From Sagittula salina (GTDB lineage: Bacteria; Pseudomonadota; Alphaproteobacteria; Rhodobacterales; Rhodobacteraceae): 64,000 nucleotides of DNA. The position numbers and the translations under genes are program-made. Location: positions 124,001 to 188,000 of the forward strand of contig NZ_JAGISH010000001.1 of the NCBI RefSeq assembly GCF_017813235.1. Reading direction: 5' to 3'. Within the stretch, counting starts at the first letter, position 1; the number at the start of each line of letters is the position of its first letter. Positions 25,787-34,892 of the stretch are shown piece by piece. The notes under the pieces are model-generated. The model was given only the letters and a program-made list of their open reading frames with translations, was not told the DNA's origin and searched no databases.

Positions 25787-26245
25787 TCAGCTCTCGGCCT
25801 TCTTTTCCCAGCGGCCCGATTCCTCGGACCAGTACTGCGCTTTTGCGCCCGCCCCGGTCAGCGCCTTCCACTGGCCGCGCGCCATCTGTACCGCCGCCCC
25901 GTCCTGCCCATCGAAAAGGATGCAGCTCCGGTCCAGCCGATCCACCTCATCCAGGCTGATCTCCGCACCGTCGAGTGCCATCAGGCACGCGGGATCGTTC
26001 GGCAACTCAGGCTGCGCAGTCAGCAGCACCGGCTGCGCGGCATCATGCGGCCCGCCCGCCAGCCCGTGCGGCAGGAACCCGTCTTCCGGCTGCAGCCAGA
26101 GCCGCTGGTCCAGCCACTCCAGCCGCCCCGCATCCGCACCGCGCACCACGACCCGCCAGCCGCGCTCAAGCGACTTGCCCAGCAGCATGCTGAGCGTCAC
26201 ATCCAGCGGCTGTCGGGTGAGGTGGTAGAAGAGAACGTTCCCCAT
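25787..26245 (-). CDS. holC: DNA polymerase III chi subunit
   Basis: 152 residues beginning MGNVLFYHLTRQPLDVTLSM, the usual opening of alphaproteobacterial HolC. Further family motifs are LGKSLERGWRVVVRG, LDQRLWLQPEDGFLPHG and QPVLLT. The subunit connects the clamp loader to SSB at the replication fork. It lies 85 bases downstream of pepA in the same direction, a pairing also seen in other Proteobacteria, with a dispersed repeat copy in the gap. Confidence 0.93.
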   Translation of the reverse strand: MGNVLFYHLTRQPLDVTLSMLLGKSLERGWRVVVRGADAGRLEWLDQRLWLQPEDGFLPHGLAGGPHDAAQPVLLTAQPELPNDPACLMALDGAEISLDEVDRLDRSCILFDGQDGAAVQMARGQWKALTGAGAKAQYWSEESGRWEKKAES

Positions 26246-26262
26246 GGATCAACCGGCGGACA

Positions 26263-26320
26263 GGGGGCGCTGCCCCCCGGCCTTCGGCCTCCCCCCGGGA
26301 GTATTTTCGCCAAGGAGACG
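26263..26320. repeat. Dispersed intergenic repeat, copy A
   Basis: GGGGGCGCTGCCCCC (palindromic) is followed by a GGCCTTCGGCC hairpin, a C-run and GTATTTTCGCCAA. The block shares its head and tail with copy B at 34798-34834. It lies in the pepA-holC gap and could form a stable hairpin in the transcript. Confidence 0.6.
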
Positions 26321-26330
26321 CATGAAGCTC

Positions 26331-27821
26331 TTACTTCTTTGCTGCCGGGGCATCCGGCGTCTTCTCGAAGCGGTCGCGCACCAGACGGTCCAGCGCCATG
26401 ACGCCCCAGCCCGTCGCGCCCTTCGGCGCGAGGTCGGTGTCGCGCGTCATCTGTGCCACGCCCGCGATGTCGAGGTGAATCCAAGGCATGTCGTCTTTCA
26501 CGAAACGCTTGAGGAACTGTGCCGCGGTAATCGACCCCGCCGCCCGGCCTCCGGTATTCTTTACGTCACCCTTGGTCCCTTTGATGAGGTCATCGTAGCA
26601 TTGCGCCAGCGGCATCCGCCATGCGCCTTCGCCCTCGGCCTCAGCGGCTTTCAGGAAGTCGCCCGTGAAGCTGTCATCGGTGCCGTAGACCGCAGCCATG
26701 TCGTTGCCCAGCGCCACGATGCAGGCGCCGGTCAGCGTCGCGAGATCGACGATGGCGGAAGGTTTCTCTGTCTCCTGCGTGTGCCAGAGCACGTCCGCCA
26801 GTACGAGCCGCCCTTCGGCATCGGTGTTCAATACCTCGATCATGTCTCCCTTCATGGATTTGACGATATCGCCCGGTCGCGTTGCGCGATCCGACGGCAT
26901 GTTCTCCACCAGCCCGACAAGGCCCACAACATGGGCGGGCGCCTTGCGCAGAGCCAGTGCCTTCATCGCGCCGGCCACGACGCCCGCGCCGCCCATGTCC
27001 ATGGTCATGTCTTCCATCCCGGCGGCGGGCTTCAGCGAGATGCCGCCGGTGTCAAAGACCACGCCCTTGCCCACCAATGCCAACGGCGCGCCTTCCGCCC
27101 CCTTCCAGCGCATGGTGACCACTTTCGACGGCATGGCAGACCCGTGTCCCACGGCAAGGAGCGCGCGCATCCCGAGGTTCTCCAACTGGTCCTCGTCCAG
27201 CACTTCGACCTCGAGCCCCAGCGCTTCGAGTGCCACCAGACGGTTGGCGAATTCAACCGTGCCCAGCACGTTTGCCGGCTCCGACACGAGGTCGCGGGTG
27301 AAGGTTACGCCCTCGGCCACCGCCTTCACCCCGGAAAAGGCGGTCTCGGCCTCGGCCACGTCCTTCACCATGACGAGCGCGCCCTTCGGCGTCTCGGCCG
27401 GTTCCATCTTGCGTGCGGTAAAAGCATAACCGCGCAACACGATACCCAGCGCCAGCTGCGCCGCCTGCTTTGTGCCGTCCATGACGACCGTAAGCGCGTT
27501 CTTGCCGGCGGCCTTTGCCAGCGCACCGCCAGCCTTGCGTGCTTCTGTTAACGACGGGCGCCGCGGCAGCTTCACCAGCACCAGCGCCTCTGCGGCGAGT
27601 CCCGCGGGCCACGCCAGTCCCATGACCTCGCCGACCTTGGCCTTTTCCCATGCGTCCGATCCGAGAGCACGCGCCACCGCACCGCGCGAAAGCTTGTTCA
27701 GCCGCCGCGCGCCCGGACCCATGGTTCCCTCGGCAGGCACGAGGACAGCAACCTTGCCCTCTGCCCCCGCAAGGGTATCAAGGTCGGTCTCGGCAAAGGT
27801 GATCTCGCGCAGGTCGGTCAT
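26331..27821 (-). CDS. pepA: Leucyl aminopeptidase (M17 family)
   Basis: 496 residues, standard for PepA. The C-terminal catalytic domain contains the metal-binding and catalytic motifs VGKGVVFDTGGISLKP, MDMGGAGVV and the family signature NTDAEGRLVLADVL near residue 335. It removes N-terminal amino acids from peptides in the cytoplasm using two metal ions and forms hexamers. The N-terminal domain (residues 1-170) is less conserved. It is divergent from lptF, with 158 bases between the starts, and is followed by holC. Confidence 0.96.
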   Translation of the reverse strand: MTDLREITFAETDLDTLAGAEGKVAVLVPAEGTMGPGARRLNKLSRGAVARALGSDAWEKAKVGEVMGLAWPAGLAAEALVLVKLPRRPSLTEARKAGGALAKAAGKNALTVVMDGTKQAAQLALGIVLRGYAFTARKMEPAETPKGALVMVKDVAEAETAFSGVKAVAEGVTFTRDLVSEPANVLGTVEFANRLVALEALGLEVEVLDEDQLENLGMRALLAVGHGSAMPSKVVTMRWKGAEGAPLALVGKGVVFDTGGISLKPAAGMEDMTMDMGGAGVVAGAMKALALRKAPAHVVGLVGLVENMPSDRATRPGDIVKSMKGDMIEVLNTDAEGRLVLADVLWHTQETEKPSAIVDLATLTGACIVALGNDMAAVYGTDDSFTGDFLKAAEAEGEGAWRMPLAQCYDDLIKGTKGDVKNTGGRAAGSITAAQFLKRFVKDDMPWIHLDIAGVAQMTRDTDLAPKGATGWGVMALDRLVRDRFEKTPDAPAAKK

Positions 27822-27979
27822 TCGGTCTCTCCCGTCGTTGTTCCCGGAAAGGAAATAAGCGTTTCCTTGCCCAAAGACCTATCCTTGCCATCCCGCCATT
27901 ACCAGAGCCACCTTTCCCCTCCGCGATGGATGGCCTACTGTGCGCCCGAGCAAACAGACAAGCCCGGGGGGTCGCAGGC

Positions 27980-29116
27980 GTGCAGAGATTCGACAGATAC
28001 GTGCTGTCGCAACTCATGGTGCTGTTCGGCTTTTTCGCGCTTGTGCTGGTGTCGGTCTACTGGGTGAACCGCGCCGTGGTGCTATTCGACCGGCTGATAT
28101 CGGACGGGCATTCGGCACTGGTGGTGCTGGAGTTTACTGCCCTGTCCCTGCCCGCCGTGATCGCGCTGGTGCTGCCAATGGCGACCTTTGCGGCCGCTGT
28201 CTACGTCACCAACCGCCTGACCGACGATTCCGAGCTGACGGTGATGAAGGCCACGGGCTATTCGCCCATCCGCCTCGCTCGGCCCTTCTGGGTTTTCGGC
28301 GGGCTTGTGACGCTGATGATGCTTGTTCTGACCAATGTACTGGTGCCGCAGTCGCTGCAACAACTGCGGCTGCGGGAACAGGAACTGTCTGGCTCGATCT
28401 CGGCGGCATTGCTGCGCGAAGGCACGTTCCTGCACCCCACGCGGGGCATCACCTTCTACATCCGCGACATCACGCCCTCGGGCGAATTGCGCGACGTCAT
28501 GTTGTCGGACCGGCGTCAGGAGCGCCGCGAGACAACCTATACCTCGGAGCAGGCCTATCTCGTGCGCGACGACGAAGGCCCGAAGATGGTGATGCTGGCC
28601 GGTCTCGCCCAGACCATGGTCGCGGGACCGGAGGGGCCGCGCCTGTCCACCACCAACTTCTCCGAATTCACCTATGACCTGTCCAGTCTGATGGCGACCG
28701 GGAAACGCCGCTCGCGCAAGTCGGACGCCATCCCGACGCTGGAACTGCTGCGCTACCCGGATGCCGTTACGGAGGAAAACGGCGACACCGCAGGCGAGAT
28801 CGCAGAGGAAGCGCACATGCGCATTCAGGGTCCGCTGCTATGTATCGTGGCCGCGCTGATCGGGGTCTCCGCGCTCATGGTGGGGGGGTTCTCGCGGTTT
28901 GGCGTGACGAAGCAGATCGTGTTTGCCATTTTCCTGCTTGTGCTGGTCAAGGTGGTCGAAAGCGCGGTCACCCCCGTGGTTGTCGCCAGTGCCGCCTTCT
29001 GGCCGCTCCTCTATCTGCCGACGCTGGTTGGCTCGGGCTTTGCTGCCGGGCTCCTGTGGCAGGCAGCGCGTCCCTTCCGTCCGCGCCGGCGGCCGGTGCA
29101 GGAGGCCGGGGCATGA
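27980..29116 (+). CDS. lptF: LPS export ABC transporter permease LptF
   Basis: 378 residues of the LptF/LptG (YjgP/YjgQ) family. Three hydrophobic helices come first (LMVLFGFFALVLVSVYWVN and following), then a periplasmic beta-jellyroll (about 120-260, with TRGITFYIRDITPSGELRDV), then three more helices. With LptG and the LptB ATPase (not in this window) it extracts LPS from the inner membrane. The start is inferred to be GTG at 27980 (VQRFDRYVLSQ), preceded by a GGGGGG-rich stretch rather than a classical site; an in-frame ATG at 27926 would add unrelated residues. It overlaps lptG by 4 bases (ATGA). Confidence 0.93.
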   Translation: MQRFDRYVLSQLMVLFGFFALVLVSVYWVNRAVVLFDRLISDGHSALVVLEFTALSLPAVIALVLPMATFAAAVYVTNRLTDDSELTVMKATGYSPIRLARPFWVFGGLVTLMMLVLTNVLVPQSLQQLRLREQELSGSISAALLREGTFLHPTRGITFYIRDITPSGELRDVMLSDRRQERRETTYTSEQAYLVRDDEGPKMVMLAGLAQTMVAGPEGPRLSTTNFSEFTYDLSSLMATGKRRSRKSDAIPTLELLRYPDAVTEENGDTAGEIAEEAHMRIQGPLLCIVAALIGVSALMVGGFSRFGVTKQIVFAIFLLVLVKVVESAVTPVVVASAAFWPLLYLPTLVGSGFAAGLLWQAARPFRPRRRPVQEAGA

Positions 29117-30207
29117 AACTTCACCTCTATTTCGCCCGCCGCTTCCTGTGGTTCTTCTTCGGCATCCTCACGATCTTCGGATTGTTTCAGGGACTGCTCG
29201 ACCTGGTCGAGGAAATGCGCCACGCGGGCGACGACATGACGCTGGGCCAGACCGTTGCGCTGGTGGGGTTGAAGCTCCCCGAGGGGCTGTATGAGGTGAT
29301 GCCGCTGGTGATGATCCTCGCCACCGTGGCGATGTTCCTCGGGCTGGCGCGCTCGTCCGAGCTTGTCGCCACGCGCGCCGCCGGGCGCTCCGGCCTGACC
29401 GCGCTGGCGTCCCCGGTGGCTGTGGCCTTTGCCATCGGGTTGATCATCGTCGCAGTGATGAACCCCATCGTCGCAGGCACATCCAAACGCTACGCCGACC
29501 TGCGTGAAACATGGAAGTCGGGCAACACTTCCGCGCTGTCCCTGGGCCCCGAGGGGCTCTGGCTGCGCCAGGGCGGTGAGGACGGACAGTCCGTCATCAC
29601 CGCCACGCGTGCCAACCCCGAGGCGACCGAGCTTTATGACGTGTCCATCGTGGTCTATGCTCCGGAGGGCGGACCAAAAACGCGCATCCTGGCCGCCTCT
29701 GCCAGCCTGGAGGAGGGCGCGTGGATCCTGACCGACGCCAAGGCATGGCCGCTGGAGTCCGGGCTGAGCCCGGAATTGGGCGCACGCCTGCACCCGCGCT
29801 ACGAACTCCCCTCCACCCTGACGCGCGAAAGCATCCGCGACCGGTTCGGCCGCCCATCGGCAGTACCGATCTGGGATCTGCCACGCTTCATCTCCGGCCT
29901 GGACGAGGCCGGCTTCTCCGCACGCCGGCATGTGGTGTGGTACAACATGGAACTGGCCCGTCCGCTGTTCTTCGTGGCAATGGTTCTGGTGGGTGCGGCC
30001 TTTACCATGCAGCCCACGCGCCTCGGGCGGACCGGATTGGCGGTGCTGTCGGCGGTTATGCTTGGATTCGGGCTTTATTACGTGCGAAGTTTCGCGCAGA
30101 TCATGGGGGAAAACGGGCAGCTGGCACCAGTGCTTGCGGCCTGGGTGCCTCCGACAGCGTCCGTTCTGCTGGCGTTGGGGCTGGTGCTGCACATGGAAGA
30201 CGGTTGA
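29113..30207 (+). CDS. lptG: LPS export ABC transporter permease LptG
   Basis: 364 residues with the same plan as LptF: N-terminal helices (RRFLWFFFGILTIFGLFQGL), VMILATVAMFLGLARSSELV, a periplasmic domain, and C-terminal helices (LARPLFFVAMVLVGAAFTM). It pairs with LptF in the inner-membrane LPS extractor. The ATG overlaps the lptF stop, so translation is coupled. lptD follows 63 bases later, so one transcript can supply inner- and outer-membrane parts of the Lpt bridge. Confidence 0.93.
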   Translation: MKLHLYFARRFLWFFFGILTIFGLFQGLLDLVEEMRHAGDDMTLGQTVALVGLKLPEGLYEVMPLVMILATVAMFLGLARSSELVATRAAGRSGLTALASPVAVAFAIGLIIVAVMNPIVAGTSKRYADLRETWKSGNTSALSLGPEGLWLRQGGEDGQSVITATRANPEATELYDVSIVVYAPEGGPKTRILAASASLEEGAWILTDAKAWPLESGLSPELGARLHPRYELPSTLTRESIRDRFGRPSAVPIWDLPRFISGLDEAGFSARRHVVWYNMELARPLFFVAMVLVGAAFTMQPTRLGRTGLAVLSAVMLGFGLYYVRSFAQIMGENGQLAPVLAAWVPPTASVLLALGLVLHMEDG

Positions 30208-30270
30208 GAAGACGTGACGATGCCACTGCCGAAGGGCGCCTGCCGCCATCATTCTCGCCAGGAGCGCTTT

Positions 30271-32445
30271 ATGGCGCGCGTGCTCGCCGCTGTCCTTGCG
30301 GGCGGGCTTTGCACGGTCGTGCCCGCCCTGCCCGCCTTCGCGCAGGATACGGAAACAACCGAATCGCAGGCCCCTGCGCTGCTGATCGCCGACAATGTCT
30401 TTGTCGATGGCGAGGACACGCTGGTCGCAACCGGCAACGTCGAAGCGCTCCAGGGCGACTACCGCCTGACGGCGACAAAGATAACCTATGACCGCGTTGG
30501 CAACCTGCTGACCATCGACGGACCGATCCGCGTCGAAGACCCCGAGAACGGCGTACTGATCCTCGCCGATCAGGCGGAAGTCGATCAGGGCTTCATGAAC
30601 GGGCTGATCAGGGGCGCACGCATGGTCATCGACCAGCAGCTGCAACTGGCCGCCGTGGAGGCACGCCGCGTCGATGGCCGGTACACTCAGCTTTCGCGCG
30701 TCTCAGTCTCGTCGTGCCAAGTCTGCGGCGCCAACGAAGTGCCGCTCTGGCAGATCCGGGCGTCCCGTGTGATCCACGACCAGCAAGAGCGCCAGCTCTA
30801 CCTCGATGACGCGCAGGTGCGCCTGCTCGACGTGCCGGTGTTCTGGTTGCCACGCCTGCGCCTGCCCGACCCCACACTGGACCGCGCGCGCGGTTTCCTT
30901 TTTCCTACCTTCACTTCCTCGACGCTGCTCGGCTTCGGGGTGAAGGTGCCCTACTTCATCCCCATCGGAGACAGTCAGGACGTCACGCTGGCGCCGCATC
31001 TGACGACCAAATCGAAGTCACTGGAGGCGCGTTATCGCCGCGCCTTCCGCTATGGCAAGCTGACCATGACCGGGGCTATCTCTGGCGATGATTTCCGGGA
31101 CGACGGTCTGCGCGGGTATCTATTTGCCGAAGGTACCTTCAGGCTGCCGCGCAACTACACACTGAAATTCACCACGCAGTCGGTTTCCGACCCGGCGTAC
31201 CTCAACGATTACAACATCACGTCCGCCGACCGGCTGGTGAACACGCTGGAGGTCGGACGGGTGGCGCGTGACCGAAGGATCAGCTTTGGGCTGGAGAGCT
31301 ACTACACCCTGCGCGACTACGAGGAGAACGCCACCCAGCCAGGCGTGATCGCCACCTTCCACACCGATCGCCGTTTCCTGTGGGACCGGGTGCCGGGAGA
31401 GTTCCGCCTTGCCGCCGAAGCCACCGGGTTGCAGCGCGATTCGACGTTGGACGTCGACGGTCCGGACGCCGATGCGGAAGTGGATGGCCGGGATAGCTGG
31501 CGCCTAAGCGTCGAGGGCAGCTGGCAGAATCGCTGGACCTTTGGGCCGGGGCTTCGGCTTGGCGCCGCGGGAAATCTGTTCCTCGACCATTACGTGACTG
31601 ATCAGGACGCTGCCGTGCCGAATCAGATCAGCCGCGCCACACCCGGCGCTGCGGTTGAGCTGCGCTGGCCGCTGATGCGTGTGGAGGCAGACGGTGCCCG
31701 CAGCCTGCTGGAGCCGGTGGCCCAGATCGGCTGGGTTGGTGGCAGTCGCGGGCTGAATGCCAACGAGGAAAGCACCCGAGTGGAATTCGACGAGGCCAAC
31801 CTGCTGTCGCTGTCGCGCTATCCCGCCGCCGACCGCCGCGAGCATGGTACCACCTATGCGGCGGGCCTGCGCTGGCTGCACGAGGCACGCGCGGGCTGGA
31901 CCGCCGCCCTGACGCTCGGCCGGATCTGGCAGGACGACATCGACCCGGCCTTTTCGCGGTCCTCCGGGCTCGACAGCCTCGAAAGCGACTGGCTGATCGC
32001 GGGCCGCTTCACCAACCCGATGGGCATGACGTTGGCCGCGCGTGGCCTGCTGGACGAACAGAACCGCTTCACCAAGGCGGAGGCCCGCGCGGGCTGGTCC
32101 AACGCCCGCATGGATCTGGGCGCCAGCTATGTGCTTCTGACCATCGACCCGGACGAAGGCCGCAATCGCGCGACCTCCGAATGGACCTTTGACAGCCGTT
32201 ACGAGGTGACCCGCAACTGGGAGACCACCACCGAGATCCGTTACGACCTCGTGGACCGCCGTCTTGACCGGGTCGGGCTGGGCCTGCAATACCGCAATGA
32301 ATGCATCCAGGTGGGGCTGGGGGCGACACGTACCTTTGCCTCCTCGACCAATCTGGAACCGTCTACGGACATCGACCTGACCGTCGCGCTGAGTGGTTTC
32401 GGCGTCGACGGCAGCGCCAAGGAGTACCGCCGCACATGCCGCTGA
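30271..32445 (+). CDS. lptD: LPS assembly outer-membrane protein LptD
   Basis: 724 residues. The signal peptide is MARVLAAVLAGGLCTVVPAL with cleavage likely after PAFA. The N-terminal beta-jellyroll (OstA-like) region contains LIADNVFVDGEDTLVATGNV and EALQGDYRLTATKITYD. A large beta-barrel follows to the end, with cysteines in SSCQVCG, ECIQ and near the C-terminus (RRTCR) that could form the usual inter-domain disulfides. It inserts LPS into the outer leaflet. The ATG at 30271 has AGGAG 7 bases upstream; an upstream in-frame ATG at 30214 would bury the signal peptide. Confidence 0.94.
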   Translation: MARVLAAVLAGGLCTVVPALPAFAQDTETTESQAPALLIADNVFVDGEDTLVATGNVEALQGDYRLTATKITYDRVGNLLTIDGPIRVEDPENGVLILADQAEVDQGFMNGLIRGARMVIDQQLQLAAVEARRVDGRYTQLSRVSVSSCQVCGANEVPLWQIRASRVIHDQQERQLYLDDAQVRLLDVPVFWLPRLRLPDPTLDRARGFLFPTFTSSTLLGFGVKVPYFIPIGDSQDVTLAPHLTTKSKSLEARYRRAFRYGKLTMTGAISGDDFRDDGLRGYLFAEGTFRLPRNYTLKFTTQSVSDPAYLNDYNITSADRLVNTLEVGRVARDRRISFGLESYYTLRDYEENATQPGVIATFHTDRRFLWDRVPGEFRLAAEATGLQRDSTLDVDGPDADAEVDGRDSWRLSVEGSWQNRWTFGPGLRLGAAGNLFLDHYVTDQDAAVPNQISRATPGAAVELRWPLMRVEADGARSLLEPVAQIGWVGGSRGLNANEESTRVEFDEANLLSLSRYPAADRREHGTTYAAGLRWLHEARAGWTAALTLGRIWQDDIDPAFSRSSGLDSLESDWLIAGRFTNPMGMTLAARGLLDEQNRFTKAEARAGWSNARMDLGASYVLLTIDPDEGRNRATSEWTFDSRYEVTRNWETTTEIRYDLVDRRLDRVGLGLQYRNECIQVGLGATRTFASSTNLEPSTDIDLTVALSGFGVDGSAKEYRRTCR

Positions 32446-33662
32446 AACATACGCTTTCCGCCCTTGCCATCCTCGCTGCCTTCGCCGGGACCGGCCTGCC
32501 GCAGGATGCCTGGGCGCAGGGGCTGTTCTCCCCCGCGATCATCGTCAACGACGAGGTCATCACAGGCTATGAACTGGAGCAGCGCAAGCGCATGCTGGGC
32601 GCGCTGCGTGCGCCGGGCGATCTGAACCAGGTTGCGCGCGAGCAGCTGATCGACGACCGCCTGCGACTGCAGGCGGCAAAGGACGCGGGCATCAGTCCGA
32701 CCGAGCAGGAGGTCCTCGACGGGATGGATGAATTCGCCTCCCGTGCTTCGCTGTCGCGGGATCAATTCCTCCAGGCGCTGGCCGCTCAGGGCGTCGATGA
32801 ACAGACCTTCCGCGACTTCGTTCGTGCAGGCCTGTCGTGGCGGCAACTGGTGCAGCAGCGTTTTGTCGGAACAGCGGCGGTCAGCGACGAGGAAGTCGAC
32901 CGCGCCATTGCGGGTACTGGCGGTAACGCGGGCGTCCGGGTGCTGATTTCCGAACTCATCATGCCGATGCCGCCGGGCCAGGAGGAGACCGTCCGCCAGC
33001 GCGCCGAACGTATCGCACAACTGGAGGGCGAAGGTGCCTTTTCGGCGCAGGCCCGGCGCTTTTCGGCCACCGCCACGGCGGGTGCCGGGGGCAAACTGCC
33101 GTGGAAGGATCTGACCGAACTGCCACCCGCGCTGCAGCCGATTCTGCTGGGCCTGCGTCCGGGAGAGGTGTCTGACCCGATCCCGTTGCAGGGCGCGATG
33201 GCCCTGTTCCAGTTGCGCGCCATCGAAGAGACGGATTACCAGCCCGCGCCGCCCGCAGCGGTGGAATATGCCGCCTATTACATGCCGGGCGGCCGTACAC
33301 CCGAAGCGCTGTCCAAGGCGGCACAGATCGTCAGCAAGCTCGACCGCTGCGACGATCTGTACGGTGTGGCAAAGGGTCAACCGGCAGAGGTGCTGGAACG
33401 CGGCAGCCTGCCTTTGGATCAGATCCCCACGGATATCGCGCTGGAACTGTCCAAGCTCGACCCCGGAGAGACCTCCACCGCGCTGACGCGGGCGGGCGGT
33501 CAGACGCTGGTTCTGCTGATGCTTTGCGGCCGCAGCGCCGCGGCGCCCGAAGAGGTCGACCGCGAAACGGTGCTGGGCGGCCTGCGAAACCAGCGTATCG
33601 GCACGCAGGCCGAAGGTTACCTGTCGCAACTGCGTTCCGACGCGACGATCCTCGACCAATGA
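32436..33662 (+). CDS. surA: Periplasmic peptidyl-prolyl isomerase / chaperone, SurA-like
   Basis: 408 residues with an N-terminal signal peptide (HTLSALAILAAFAGTGLPQD, cleavage after AWA). The SurA N-domain (IIVNDEVITGYELEQRKRML) is followed by a parvulin-like domain around 170-270 (ISELIMPMPPGQEETVRQRA). SurA escorts outer-membrane proteins, including LptD, to the assembly machine. The start overlaps the lptD stop by 10 bases, giving strong coupling. Only one clear parvulin domain is seen, as is usual in Alphaproteobacteria. Confidence 0.88.
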   Translation: MPLKHTLSALAILAAFAGTGLPQDAWAQGLFSPAIIVNDEVITGYELEQRKRMLGALRAPGDLNQVAREQLIDDRLRLQAAKDAGISPTEQEVLDGMDEFASRASLSRDQFLQALAAQGVDEQTFRDFVRAGLSWRQLVQQRFVGTAAVSDEEVDRAIAGTGGNAGVRVLISELIMPMPPGQEETVRQRAERIAQLEGEGAFSAQARRFSATATAGAGGKLPWKDLTELPPALQPILLGLRPGEVSDPIPLQGAMALFQLRAIEETDYQPAPPAAVEYAAYYMPGGRTPEALSKAAQIVSKLDRCDDLYGVAKGQPAEVLERGSLPLDQIPTDIALELSKLDPGETSTALTRAGGQTLVLLMLCGRSAAAPEEVDRETVLGGLRNQRIGTQAEGYLSQLRSDATILDQ

Positions 33663-34762
33663 GCGATTTTCGAGCAGGCACGACGACAGCGGCCCTGGGC
33701 GGTTCGGAAGACGGAACCACCACGCTGGAAACGGCGCGCCCGGCGCAGTCGGACCCGGTCCCGCGCACGGAAGTGGAGCACGCGGCAGGTGACACGACCC
33801 CGGTGGCGCCAGTCGCCGTCTCCTGCGGGGAGCCGGCAGGCATCGGGCCGGAACTGGTGGAATCCGCCTGGGAAACGTTGAAGGGCGACCTGCCGTTCTT
33901 CTGGATCGGCGATCCGGCACACCTGCCGGGCCGCGTCCCGCACGAGGTTATCGACAGCCCCGCCCAGACAACGCAGATCTGCGCCCATAGGCTCCCGGTT
34001 CTGCCGCTGTCCATGCCGGGGCCGCGCGTTCCGGGAAAGCCGCAGGCAGCCCATGCGGCGGGCGTGATCCGCGCCATCGAACTGGGCGTGGAACTGGTGC
34101 AATCGGGTCACGCCTCCGCACTGTGCACGCTGCCGATCTCCAAGCAGGCGCTGGCCGAGGGTGCCGATTTCGGCTTCCCCGGCCATACGGAGTTCCTCGC
34201 GCACCTGGCGGGAGTGGAAGAGGTGGTGATGATGCTCGCCTCCGACCGGCTGCGGGTGGTCCCGGTGACGATCCATATCCCCCTGTCCGAAGTACCGGAC
34301 GCCCTGACGCCCGAGCTGCTGGAGCGGCGCATTCGCATCACCCATGGCGCATTGGTGCGCCAATTCGGCATCGCCCATCCGGTCATGGCCGTGGCGGGGC
34401 TGAACCCGCATGCCGGTGAAGGTGGGCGCATGGGGCACGAGGACCACGATCTGATCCAGCCGGTTCTGGAAAAGCTCCGCGCCGAGGGGCTGCACCTGAT
34501 CGGGCCCCTGCCCGCTGACACGATGTTCCATGACCGTGCGCGCGCGGGCTATGATGCGGCCATCGCCATGTATCACGATCAGGCACTTATCCCGATCAAG
34601 ACTCTGGACTTCGACGAAGGGGTGAACGTGACACTGGGGCTGCCCTTCGTGCGGACCTCGCCGGATCATGGCACGGCCTTCGACATCGCGGGCGCGGGGC
34701 TGGCGAACCCATCCTCGACCCTCGCGGCGCTGCGCATGGCAGCGCGGCTGGCGCGCCGCTGA
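33659..34762 (+). CDS. pdxA: 4-hydroxythreonine-4-phosphate dehydrogenase PdxA, with N-terminal extension
   Basis: 367 residues; typical PdxA is about 330. The conserved body starts near residue 46 (VAPVAVSCGEPAGIGPELVE) and contains the metal-binding histidines in FPGHTEFLAHL, NPHAGEGGRMG and AMYHDQALIPIK. It oxidises 4-phosphohydroxy-L-threonine for pyridoxal phosphate synthesis. The extra 45 N-terminal residues are Thr/Ala/Glu-rich and low-complexity. The ATG overlaps the surA stop by 4 bases, which favours the long form, but no internal start codon near the usual N-terminus was confirmed. rsmA follows after a repeat copy. Confidence 0.93.
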   Translation: MSDFRAGTTTAALGGSEDGTTTLETARPAQSDPVPRTEVEHAAGDTTPVAPVAVSCGEPAGIGPELVESAWETLKGDLPFFWIGDPAHLPGRVPHEVIDSPAQTTQICAHRLPVLPLSMPGPRVPGKPQAAHAAGVIRAIELGVELVQSGHASALCTLPISKQALAEGADFGFPGHTEFLAHLAGVEEVVMMLASDRLRVVPVTIHIPLSEVPDALTPELLERRIRITHGALVRQFGIAHPVMAVAGLNPHAGEGGRMGHEDHDLIQPVLEKLRAEGLHLIGPLPADTMFHDRARAGYDAAIAMYHDQALIPIKTLDFDEGVNVTLGLPFVRTSPDHGTAFDIAGAGLANPSSTLAALRMAARLARR

Positions 34763-34797
34763 GCGGTTTCGCTCCGGCTGCGCCGAAGCGACCGCAT

Positions 34798-34850
34798 GGG
34801 GGCGCTGCCCCCACACCCCCGCGGTATTTTCGAACCAAAGAAGGCAGAGG
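34798..34850. repeat. Dispersed intergenic repeat, copy B
   Basis: GGGGGCGCTGCCCCC is followed by a C-rich spacer and GCGGTATTTTCGAACCAA, matching the head and tail of copy A at 26263-26320. It sits in the 130-base pdxA-rsmA gap. Such blocks are recalled as frequent between genes in Rhodobacteraceae. Confidence 0.6.
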
Positions 34851-34892
34851 CGCGGTGCTTGACCACCACCGTGGGATGCGCGAAGGGAAGCC

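Noticed and set aside
26244..27551. 435-codon plus-strand frame opposite pepA
   Set aside because: It is antisense to a well-supported aminopeptidase gene and its translation (His/Arg-rich) looks like a shadow of GC-rich coding sequence.
29011..30645. 544-codon minus-strand frame opposite lptG
   Set aside because: Shadow of the lptF/lptG/lptD coding strand with atypical His/Gln/Arg-rich composition.
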